Of a DNA stretch of 6,858 nucleotides, positions 1-4,815 are shown one piece after another (within the stretch, counting starts at the first letter, position 1; each line of letters opens with the position of its first letter). The stretch covers positions 1 through 6,858 of the forward strand of contig JAKSCP010000178.1 of NCBI GenBank assembly GCA_022360535.1, read 5' to 3'. The DNA comes from Pseudomonadales bacterium. GTDB taxonomy: Bacteria > Pseudomonadota > Gammaproteobacteria > Pseudomonadales > Pseudohongiellaceae. The position numbers and the translations under genes were made by a program. The notes under the pieces were generated by a model that was not told where the DNA came from, searched no databases, and was given only the letters and a program-made list of their open reading frames with translations.

Positions 1-59
1 TAATATTAAAGTGTTTATTGATAGAATCTCTGACGTACAAACACAACAATTAGTTACCC

Positions 60-527
60 ATGAATAAGCGCAAATCCGAGCAGGATGAGTCTCTACTCCT
101 GTTCAGTTTCTTTAATGAGATAGGCATCATTTCGCAGCTGGCTGGCAATATGTTTGAACGCCAATTGCCTGGCGGCCTGACCAATTCCCAGTTCGGCGTG
201 CTGAACTGGTTCCATCGTGTCGATAGCGAGGCGACACCCTCTCGATTGGCCACAGCGTTTCAGGTTACCGGCGGCGCGATGACCAATACGCTTAAAAAGC
301 TTGAGGCCAAGGGTTTGATCAAAGTAGAACCCGACGCCAATAGTGGGCGCCAGAAACGTGTCACCATCACCAAAAAGGGCAGAGCCATGCGGCAACAGGC
401 GATAGCTGCGGCAGCACCCTTATTGGCCGAATTTGCCGAAGCATTCTCAGCTTCGATGATCGAGAAACAAACGCGCCAGTTGCAGAAAGTCCGGCAATAC
501 CTGGATGAGTATCGATATCGCCCTTAA
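60..527 (+). CDS. MarR-family winged-helix transcriptional regulator
   Basis: This 155-residue protein has the length and plan of a MarR dimeric DNA-binding regulator, which acts in the cytoplasm and usually releases DNA on binding a small ligand. An N-terminal helix (about residues 10-35) is followed by the LTNSQFGVLNWF helix (40-51). The winged HTH covers about 58-105: TPSRLATAF and VTGGAMTNTLKKLEAKGLI form the HTH helices, and DANSGRQKRVTIT (92-104) is the wing with the usual D/R pattern. A long C-terminal helix (about 117-150) would complete the dimer interface. The start ATG at 60 has no clear Shine-Dalgarno upstream, but the domain begins where expected for the family. A TAGAAT box at 22-27 could be a -10 element; its -35 would fall outside the window. 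Targets and ligand cannot be read from the sequence. The family call is firm; the role is unknown. Confidence 0.93.
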   Translation: MNKRKSEQDESLLLFSFFNEIGIISQLAGNMFERQLPGGLTNSQFGVLNWFHRVDSEATPSRLATAFQVTGGAMTNTLKKLEAKGLIKVEPDANSGRQKRVTITKKGRAMRQQAIAAAAPLLAEFAEAFSASMIEKQTRQLQKVRQYLDEYRYRP

Positions 528-531
528 TAAT

Positions 532-553
532 GGGCGGGGCGTTTGCCCCGCCC
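532..553. terminator. GC-rich hairpin after the MarR gene
   Basis: GGGCGGGGC (532-540), loop GTTT and GCCCCGCCC (545-553) form a perfect 9-bp stem with a 4-base loop, beginning 4 bases after the MarR stop codon. The position and strength suggest an intrinsic terminator. No clean T-tract follows on the plus strand; on the minus strand the sequence after the hairpin is ATTATT. It may therefore serve both the MarR gene and the convergent SEC-C gene. Confidence 0.7.
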
Positions 554-581
554 TCCTATTGATTGCTTTGTTATGTAGACT

Positions 582-864
582 TTACTCTCTAAAGTAATCG
601 TCTCTTAATGCACCGTCGAATCTGCCAGATTTCAGGCAGCAAGCCTTAAAATCTACGACCAGAACCACACGGGCACGGATCATTTCTTCCAAGCTTCTCC
701 GAAAGATGCTTGTCGCCATGGACAATTCGATGACCCCGCTTTACTTGGGTCTCTGATGGATAGCCTTTCTTTCTCTTACTTGTAGGTTCGAAAAAAGAAG
801 TTGTGATTGGAGCTTCGAGTACGCATGACACACCTCCTGGCTCTATTTGATGAGGGACGCGCAT
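582..864 (-). pseudogene. Small SEC-C zinc-motif protein, frame broken by one base
   Basis: Reading from ATG at 864, the intact frame gives 72 residues ending in GRNDPCPCGSGRRF and then TAA at 648-646. That is the first half of the SEC-C motif, the zinc-binding tail known from SecA and many small proteins. Skipping one T in the TTTT run (648-651 on the plus strand) continues the frame as KACCLKSGRF and on to a stop at 584-582. The 93-residue product then has the canonical CxC-x8-CC ligands (Cys64, Cys66, Cys75, Cys76). So the gene has either a one-base insertion or a sequencing error, or it uses a +1 slip. AGGAG lies 4 bases upstream of the ATG at 864, which favours that start over the TTG at 912. 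The middle region is basic (SKRKKGYP, VKRGHRIVHG). Such proteins are thought to be small zinc-binding or chaperone-associated factors; the exact role is unknown. The gene is convergent with the MarR gene. Confidence 0.75.
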
Positions 865-1103
865 AATACTCCTGATCATTGCACTTTGCCATTCTAGGCT
901 GCATAACAGCAATAAAGGAGGTGGTAGGTTGCGAAGGGATAGAAGAGCGGAATGCCCCCACCACTTCGCGACTACAAACTTCCACAGAAGAGGGAGAACA
1001 TTCAGCTCAATCGGGCAAATCGACCCAAGAGAGAGATGGGTATGCAGTGACCCATCGAAGGATGGCCTCGATGCTCCAAGGACACCAAAGTCGGATGGAG
1101 CGC

Positions 1104-1143
1104 GATCCTGACCTTAATAACGTCCTGATTTCAGGTCTGGATC
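1104..1143. repeat. Imperfect inverted repeat upstream of the asparaginase operon
   Basis: GATCC T GACCT (1104-1114) and AGGTC T GGATC (1133-1143) pair over 10 of 11 positions, with one central T-T mismatch and an 18-base loop. Nested inside is CCTGA TT TCAGG (1124-1135). The element ends 8 bases before a putative extended -10 box, so it covers the -35 zone. This makes it a candidate operator, or else a structured RNA segment. The pairing is seen directly; the function is inferred. Confidence 0.5.
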
Positions 1144-1151
1144 ACCAAGTT

Positions 1152-1160
1152 TGCTACAAT
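1152..1160 (+). promoter_or_regulatory. Putative extended -10 promoter for the asparaginase/beta-helix operon
   Basis: TGCTACAAT matches the extended -10 pattern TGnTAnAAT, with five of six bases of TATAAT. No good -35 hexamer lies 16-18 bases upstream, which is common for extended -10 promoters or activator-dependent ones. Transcription would start near 1167, giving a leader of about 36 bases before the ATG at 1203. Confidence 0.4.
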
Positions 1161-1202
1161 CCCTCTCCCCCAGATAATTCCTGGCTTCCAGCCCAGTTCA
1201 GC

Positions 1203-1688
1203 ATGCAAGAAATTCAGATATTCACGGTGGGCGGTACCATCGACAAAATCTACTTCGACGCCAAGAGCACCTATGAAGTGGGGCCGCCAAATATTGGTGA
1301 GATCCTGGATGGACTGAGTTTAAACCCGAACTTTGTGGTCACCTCCCTGATGCAGAAAGACAGCCTGGAAATGACTGATGAGGACCGGCAACAGGTATTC
1401 AGTGCCGTGCAAGAATCAGCCGCCAGCAGGATCATCATCACCCACGGCACTGACACCATGGTCAAAACCGCCACTGCCCTCAGTGCTATCACGGACAAGA
1501 CCATTGTACTGACTGGCGCTCTGGAGCCGGCGCGATTCAAAACCTCGGATGCCATGTTCAATATTGGGGCTGCCATCACAGCGGTTCAAACCAAAGCACC
1601 AGGGGTCTACATCACCATGAACGGTGAGGTCTTCGACCATGACAAGGTAGTCAAAGATGTTGAAAAGAACCGATTCGTGTCATTATAA
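1203..1688 (+). CDS. Stand-alone asparaginase N-terminal domain protein
   Basis: This 161-residue protein matches only the N-terminal domain of the bacterial type I/II L-asparaginase fold, whose full enzymes have about 330 residues. The first catalytic threonine motif is VGGTIDK (Thr12). The second triad motif is THGTDTM (Thr83, Asp84). A lysine in the segment DHDKVVKDVEKN (probably Lys151) is placed like the third triad member. The C-terminal domain, which supplies part of the substrate pocket across the dimer in full-length enzymes, is absent. Short proteins of this kind occur in other proteobacteria as I recall, so this need not be a truncation. Amidohydrolase activity on asparagine is plausible but not shown. 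There is no signal peptide, so it is probably cytoplasmic. The start at 1203 fits the usual N-terminus, although no clear SD precedes it and the frame is open further upstream. The stop lies 25 bases before the lipoprotein gene, implying an operon. Confidence 0.85.
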   Translation: MQEIQIFTVGGTIDKIYFDAKSTYEVGPPNIGEILDGLSLNPNFVVTSLMQKDSLEMTDEDRQQVFSAVQESAASRIIITHGTDTMVKTATALSAITDKTIVLTGALEPARFKTSDAMFNIGAAITAVQTKAPGVYITMNGEVFDHDKVVKDVEKNRFVSL

Positions 1689-1699
1689 CCAGCACTATT

Positions 1700-1705
1700 G
1701 GGAGG
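1700..1705 (+). promoter_or_regulatory. Ribosome binding site fixing the lipoprotein start
   Basis: GGGAGG lies 8 bases before the ATG at 1714. The longer frame from 1657 has no such site and would put 19 polar residues, overlapping the asparaginase gene, in front of the signal peptide. The start at 1714 is therefore preferred. Confidence 0.75.
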
Positions 1706-1713
1706 CAACCGCT

Positions 1714-2925
1714 ATGACAATAACACGCGTCCAAACAATCACCCTGGTAAGTGTCTCTGCTCTGCTGCTTGGTTGCAGCGAACCTGAACCCCCTGCCCCA
1801 GAACTCAGCTTTGAAGAATCGCTGCAGCTGCAACTTATCGAAGCACAACCCGGCGATGTAATTGAAATCCCGGCGGGTACCCATGAATTGACCCGCAGCC
1901 TCTCACTCACCGTCCCCGGCGTCACCATTCGCGGAGCCGGCATGGACCAGTCCATTCTCTCATTTGCCAATCAGGCGCAAGGGGCCGAGGGTCTGCTGGT
2001 AACTGCCGATGATTTTGTCATTGAAGACCTTGCGATTGAGGACACGATTGGCGATGCGCTCAAAGTTAACGAGAGTACTAACGTCACCATTCGTAATGTG
2101 CGAACCGAATGGACCAATGGTCCGGATTCTGGCAATGGTGCCTACGGTATCTACCCTGTGCAGTCGACCAATGTACTCATCGACGGTTCGGTTGCTATTG
2201 GCGCATCGGATGCCGGTATCTACGTCGGACAGTCAAGTCAGATCGTTGTGCGGAACTCACGCGCGGAATACAACGTGGCTGGTATCGAGATTGAGAACTC
2301 TACCTATGCCGATGTCTATGACAACGTGGCGACCAACAACACCGGCGGCGTTCTGGTATTTGATTTACCGAACCTGGAGGTACAGGGTGGTCAATCAACA
2401 CGCGTATTTAACAATGAGATCTACGAAAACAACACCGACAATTTTGCCCCTCCAGGAAACATCGTCGGTAATGTGCCACCTGGCACTGGTCTACTAGTGT
2501 TAGCCAATGACAATATTGAAGTGTTCGGCAACAATTTCGCAGACAACAAGAGCGTTAACATCATGGTGTACAGCTTCGTGCTTGGTGGCCGCACCATCGA
2601 TGACCCGAACTACGATCCTTACCCCGAACAGATCTACATTCACGATAATTCCTACAGTGGCGGTGGCACCGAACCCGGCCATGCACTACTCAAGAAATGG
2701 CATGCCGAAACCGGCGAGAATTCCACGGACATCGTGTGGGGTGGTCTGATCAAAGAAGGCGGTACGGTCGAGAACCTGATCTGCCTGGGCGACAACCCAA
2801 CCCAGACCTTCATGAATCTGGGCGGTACTGGTGAAGTTGCCGATGTCTCCTACGATACATCAGATCATGCCTGCACACTTCCCAGGCTTGGTGCGATCGA
2901 GCTGGATATGCCTGGCGACGACTAG
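1714..2925 (+). CDS. Outer-membrane lipoprotein with right-handed parallel beta-helix
   Basis: The 403-residue product starts with a lipoprotein signal: a hydrophobic stretch to LLLGC with Cys21 as the lipidation site. Serine follows at +2, favouring the outer membrane. After a proline-rich linker (22-30) comes GDVIEIPAGTHELTRSL (47-63), then a long run of beta-helix turns to about residue 290. These contain repeated patterns such as NVTIRNV, QIVVRNSRAEYNVAGIEIEN and VYDNVATNNTGGVLVFD. The fold is that of NosD/pectate-lyase-like proteins. From memory, the blocks GAYGIYPVQS, DAGIYVGQS, VAGIEIEN and GGVLVFDLP are those of TIGR03805 (beta_helix_1), a family of unknown function. The C-terminal part (290-403) has Cys357 and Cys387, which could form a disulphide. 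It probably binds or processes a polysaccharide at the cell envelope, but no catalytic residues can be named. It is the second gene of a likely operon with the asparaginase-domain protein. Confidence 0.9.
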   Translation: MTITRVQTITLVSVSALLLGCSEPEPPAPELSFEESLQLQLIEAQPGDVIEIPAGTHELTRSLSLTVPGVTIRGAGMDQSILSFANQAQGAEGLLVTADDFVIEDLAIEDTIGDALKVNESTNVTIRNVRTEWTNGPDSGNGAYGIYPVQSTNVLIDGSVAIGASDAGIYVGQSSQIVVRNSRAEYNVAGIEIENSTYADVYDNVATNNTGGVLVFDLPNLEVQGGQSTRVFNNEIYENNTDNFAPPGNIVGNVPPGTGLLVLANDNIEVFGNNFADNKSVNIMVYSFVLGGRTIDDPNYDPYPEQIYIHDNSYSGGGTEPGHALLKKWHAETGENSTDIVWGGLIKEGGTVENLICLGDNPTQTFMNLGGTGEVADVSYDTSDHACTLPRLGAIELDMPGDD

Positions 2926-2960
2926 AGGCTTCCCTCGACTACCTAATCTCTTGCCTCTAG
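2922..2960. repeat. Inverted repeat across the convergent 3' ends
   Basis: CTAGAGGC (2922-2929) and GCCTCTAG (2953-2960) are a perfect 8-bp inverted repeat with a 23-base loop. The left arm includes the TAG stop of the beta-helix gene. The right arm lies in the last codons of the convergent ArsR gene. A smaller hairpin GAGG-CTTC-CCTC (2925-2936) competes with it. Only 17 bases separate the two stop codons. It may help end transcription from both sides, but there is no T-tract, so terminator function is uncertain. Confidence 0.4.
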
Positions 2961-3293
2961 ATCCCTTTTCAGGCGGCTGAGCATGCTAGCGGATGGCTCG
3001 GCATAGGCCTGAATCCAACGCTCGTGGAAGCGTTGGATGGGGCTGACGTCCAGATAATTCCAGCGCTGACGCCCTTCCTTCTTGCTGATAACCAGCTCCG
3101 CTTTTTCCAGTACTCCCAGATGTTGCATCACCGTGCAGCGATTCAACCAGGGCAGCTCATTACACAGACTCCCCGTGGTACGGGGCTCTTCCCGCAGTAA
3201 ATCCAGAATCTGTCGGCGATCGGCACTGGCGATCGCCTTTATCACACGCTCGTCCTGCAGGTCCTCTGGATTTTCAAAGGGGCGATTGACCAT
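2943..3293 (-). CDS. ArsR-family winged-helix repressor
   Basis: The 116-residue protein has the ArsR/SmtB-like winged HTH. The parts are ADRRQILDLLREEPRTTGSLCNEL (24-47, first helices), NRCTVMQHLGVLEKAELVISKKEGRQRWNYLD (51-82, recognition helix and wing) and a C-terminal helix to the end. The metal-binding ELCVCDL motif of ArsR/SmtB sensors is missing; Cys44 and Cys53 are the only cysteines. It belongs instead to the ArsR subgroup commonly paired with SRPBCC/AHSA1 genes, where the signal is generally unknown. It is divergent from exactly such a gene, and the palindrome at 3326-3345 is the likely operator, implying autoregulation. The gene starts at 3293 with only a weak purine-rich stretch upstream and ends 17 bases from the convergent lipoprotein stop. 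The family call is strong; the ligand is not known. Confidence 0.9.
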   Translation of the reverse strand: MVNRPFENPEDLQDERVIKAIASADRRQILDLLREEPRTTGSLCNELPWLNRCTVMQHLGVLEKAELVISKKEGRQRWNYLDVSPIQRFHERWIQAYAEPSASMLSRLKRDLEARD

Positions 3294-3315
3294 GAAATCT
3301 TTTTCAACTGAAGGC

Positions 3316-3343
3316 TTGCTTTAATATGTTATATTTTTATAAC
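3316..3343 (+). promoter_or_regulatory. Putative promoter of the SRPBCC gene
   Basis: TTGCTT (3316-3321) and TATAAC (3338-3343), separated by 16 bases, resemble sigma-70 -35 and -10 boxes. They lie about 45 bases before the ATG at 3390. The -10 lies inside the right arm of the palindrome, so a bound repressor would block it. On the opposite strand TTGAGA (3354-3349) can serve as a -35 for the ArsR gene. Confidence 0.5.
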
Positions 3344-3345
3344 AT
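3326..3345. promoter_or_regulatory. Likely ArsR operator palindrome
   Basis: ATGTTATA (3326-3333), TTTT and TATAACAT (3338-3345) form a perfect 8-bp inverted repeat with a 4-base centre. Outside it, positions 3323-3324 and 3347-3348 also pair after one mismatch. It is AT-rich, lies between divergent ArsR and SRPBCC genes, and overlaps the putative promoter. All of this fits the binding site of a small dimeric winged-helix repressor. Confidence 0.7.
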
Positions 3346-3376
3346 GTTTCTCAAGAGGTGATTAACAACCCGACAT

Positions 3377-3382
3377 GGAGGG
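3377..3382 (+). promoter_or_regulatory. Ribosome binding site fixing the SRPBCC start
   Basis: GGAGGG lies 7 bases before the ATG at 3390. The upstream in-frame ATG at 3375 overlaps this site and has no SD of its own, so the start at 3390 is preferred. Confidence 0.7.
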
Positions 3383-3389
3383 ACAAGCA

Positions 3390-3845
3390 ATGCCTGAAAC
3401 AAGTGAACGCAACTACACCGTCAGAACCAAGATCAATAAGCCGGTGGCTGAAGTCTTCGATGCTGTTATCGCAGCAGAATCATCCACCAAGTATTTCGTA
3501 AACAAGACCAGTGGCGATATGGTCGAAGGTGAGAAAGTCGCCTGGACCTGGGACGAATACGGTACTAATGAAGTGCTGGTGAAAAAGGTGGTCGCCAATG
3601 AGCTGATCCAGCTGGGACTGGATTCTGAGAACTGGCAAAAGACCAACTATGATTCCTACGAAGTAGTGGTATCCATCGAGTTCGAAGCATTGGATGACCG
3701 CAGCACCATGGTCAGTATCAGCGAGTCAGGCTGGCGTCATGATGAGGAAGGTTACAAAGGTTCGCACGACAACTGCGGTGGCTGGCAGGATTTTCTGCTC
3801 TGTCTCAAAGCTTACCTGGAATACGGCATCGACTTACGCAAATAG
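3390..3845 (+). CDS. SRPBCC / AHSA1-like domain protein
   Basis: This 151-residue soluble protein has the START/Bet v1-like (SRPBCC) helix-grip plan. An N-terminal strand (YTVRTKINKP, 9-18) leads into the helix AEVFDAVIA (20-28). A run of strands follows, including EVLVKKVV (61-68), EVVVSIEFEAL (91-101) and STMVSISESGW (105-115). The amphipathic C-terminal helix is GGWQDFLLCLKAYLEYGID (130-148). The ending GW..FL..LK.YLE.G is typical of AHSA1-type members. The fold makes a hydrophobic cavity; many members bind lipids or other hydrophobic ligands, but the ligand here is unknown. It has no signal peptide. Its divergent ArsR neighbour and the shared operator suggest it is the gene that repressor controls. 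The next gene starts 35 bases downstream with no terminator visible between them, so the two may be co-transcribed. Confidence 0.88.
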   Translation: MPETSERNYTVRTKINKPVAEVFDAVIAAESSTKYFVNKTSGDMVEGEKVAWTWDEYGTNEVLVKKVVANELIQLGLDSENWQKTNYDSYEVVVSIEFEALDDRSTMVSISESGWRHDEEGYKGSHDNCGGWQDFLLCLKAYLEYGIDLRK

Positions 3846-3880
3846 CTTTTAGTCCGCCATCTTCTGCGTGACAATGGGGC

Positions 3881-4801
3881 ATGCGATTCTCGTGTGCCCT
3901 GTTTTCTGCTGTACTCACTTCTACGCTGTTTGCACAAGAAGCAGACGATCCTGCACTCAACTTTTTACTCAGTCTGAGCTCCGACACCGATTGGAATTTG
4001 CTGGAAACCACTCCCCTGCAGTTTGCAGTTCATCATCCGCAAGGCATGACACGGGTTGACGACGTTTTCTATATGACCTCGGTGGAAACACTGGTCCGGC
4101 CGGTACCCATTGACGACAACAATACGCCTTATGATCGCACCGCAGGCAGCGGTGTGGGCCATCTCTTCAAATTTGATGAACACGGTAAGTTGCTGACCAG
4201 TACCACGCTCGGTGAAGGAAGCATGTATCACCCAGGCGGCATAGATTACGATGGTGAGTTTCTTTGGGTTTCAGTAGCTGAGTATCGCCCTGACAGTCAT
4301 TCTATTATCTATCGAGTCGATCCGGAGACATTGGATGCCGAAGAGATGTTTCGATTCGACGATCACCTTGGAGGCATCTTACGTAATTCTGCGGATGGTA
4401 ATCTCTATGGAATGAGCTGGGCCTCACGCACACTCTATCGATGGCAGGAAACAAATGGTGGGTACTCGGCAGAGCATGTGGATAGCAAACCCAAATCTGG
4501 CTCCGACGTCGACTATCAGGATTGCCAGTTAGTCACTACCACAACAATGGCCTGCAGTGGCATTCGAAGTCGGCCAATCGACAATACCCATCTACTGACC
4601 ATCGGTGGTATTGAGTTAGTGGATTTGGAGAATCTGGAAGTGCTACACAAAATCCGTGTTACAGGCACCGCACCGAGCTACGAGTTCCTGACTCGTAACC
4701 CCTTCTATTACAACTTCTCAAGTAATGGGCGAGGTAGCTTCTACTTCGTGCCTGAAGATGATCGTGCGTCGCTTTATCACTACGCACCCTCACAGCAATA
4801 G
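3881..4801 (+). CDS. Secreted propeller-like protein of the DUF6454 type
   Basis: The 306-residue protein opens with a short Sec signal peptide (MRFSCALFSAVLTSTLFA), with probable cleavage after Ala18. An in-frame TGA at 3869-3871 rules out a longer start, and no good SD is visible. The mature part has repeated strand-rich segments expected of a beta-propeller-like fold: VGHLFKFDEHGKLL (92-105), YHPGGIDYDGEFLWVSVAEYRPDS (116-139), IIYRVDPETLDAEE (142-155), LYGMSWASRTLYRW (175-188) and GGIELVDLENLEVLHKI (242-258). The blocks YHPGGIDYDG, VAEYRPDS, VDYQDC (210-215) and FVPEDDR (289-295) match DUF6454 proteins as I remember them. The function of that family is not known. Cys215 and Cys225 could pair in the periplasm. 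The gene lies 35 bases after the SRPBCC gene and is convergent with the hydrolase. Confidence 0.8.
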   Translation: MRFSCALFSAVLTSTLFAQEADDPALNFLLSLSSDTDWNLLETTPLQFAVHHPQGMTRVDDVFYMTSVETLVRPVPIDDNNTPYDRTAGSGVGHLFKFDEHGKLLTSTTLGEGSMYHPGGIDYDGEFLWVSVAEYRPDSHSIIYRVDPETLDAEEMFRFDDHLGGILRNSADGNLYGMSWASRTLYRWQETNGGYSAEHVDSKPKSGSDVDYQDCQLVTTTTMACSGIRSRPIDNTHLLTIGGIELVDLENLEVLHKIRVTGTAPSYEFLTRNPFYYNFSSNGRGSFYFVPEDDRASLYHYAPSQQ

Positions 4802-4815
4802 ACTAAAGTCTATTG
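4796..4815. terminator. Symmetric hairpin holding both convergent stop codons
   Basis: CAATAGACT (4796-4804), AA and AGTCTATTG (4807-4815) form a perfect 9-bp inverted repeat; sterically, a 7-bp stem with a 6-base loop is more likely. The left arm carries the last Gln codon and TAG of the DUF6454-like gene. The right arm carries the last Gln codon and TAG of the hydrolase gene. There is no T-tract, so it could be a weak bidirectional terminator or a 3'-end stabiliser. Confidence 0.5.

Larger units (their letters stand above)
865..1202. other. Divergent intergenic region rich in inverted repeats
   Basis: About 340 bases separate the minus-strand SEC-C gene from the plus-strand asparaginase gene. 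No recognised gene lies here. It contains a strong SD-like AAAGGAGG (914-921) with a TTG 7 bases downstream. That TTG opens a 60-codon arginine-rich frame ending at 1111, which resembles nothing I know. The frame of the asparaginase gene is also open through the region from 876, without recognisable domain content. Overlapping inverted repeats lie at 1023-1073, and a larger imperfect palindrome at 1104-1143. A putative promoter follows at 1152-1160. I read it as regulatory sequence for the two divergent genes. Confidence 0.5.

Noticed and set aside
914..925. Minus-strand ACCACCTCCTTT resembling the 3' end of 16S rRNA
   Set aside because: This is only the complement of an SD-like sequence. No other 16S-like bases surround it, so it is not an rRNA fragment.
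929..1111. A 60-codon plus-strand frame starting at TTG with a strong SD-like sequence 7 bases upstream
   Set aside because: The translation is arginine-rich, has no recognisable domain and shares its bases with an unrelated open frame. I describe it in the intergenic entry but do not call it a gene.
1657..1713. A longer start for the beta-helix lipoprotein at ATG 1657
   Set aside because: It would overlap the asparaginase gene by 32 bases, has no SD, and would bury the lipoprotein signal 19 residues in. The ATG at 1714 has GGGAGG at good spacing.
2009..2497. A 162-codon plus-strand frame inside the beta-helix gene
   Set aside because: It lies wholly within a strongly supported lipoprotein gene in another frame, and its product is a low-plausibility string rich in Thr, Arg and Met.
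2943..3293. Metal-sensing function for the ArsR-type regulator
   Set aside because: The cysteine-containing ELCVCDL motif is absent, and no metal resistance or transport gene lies nearby.
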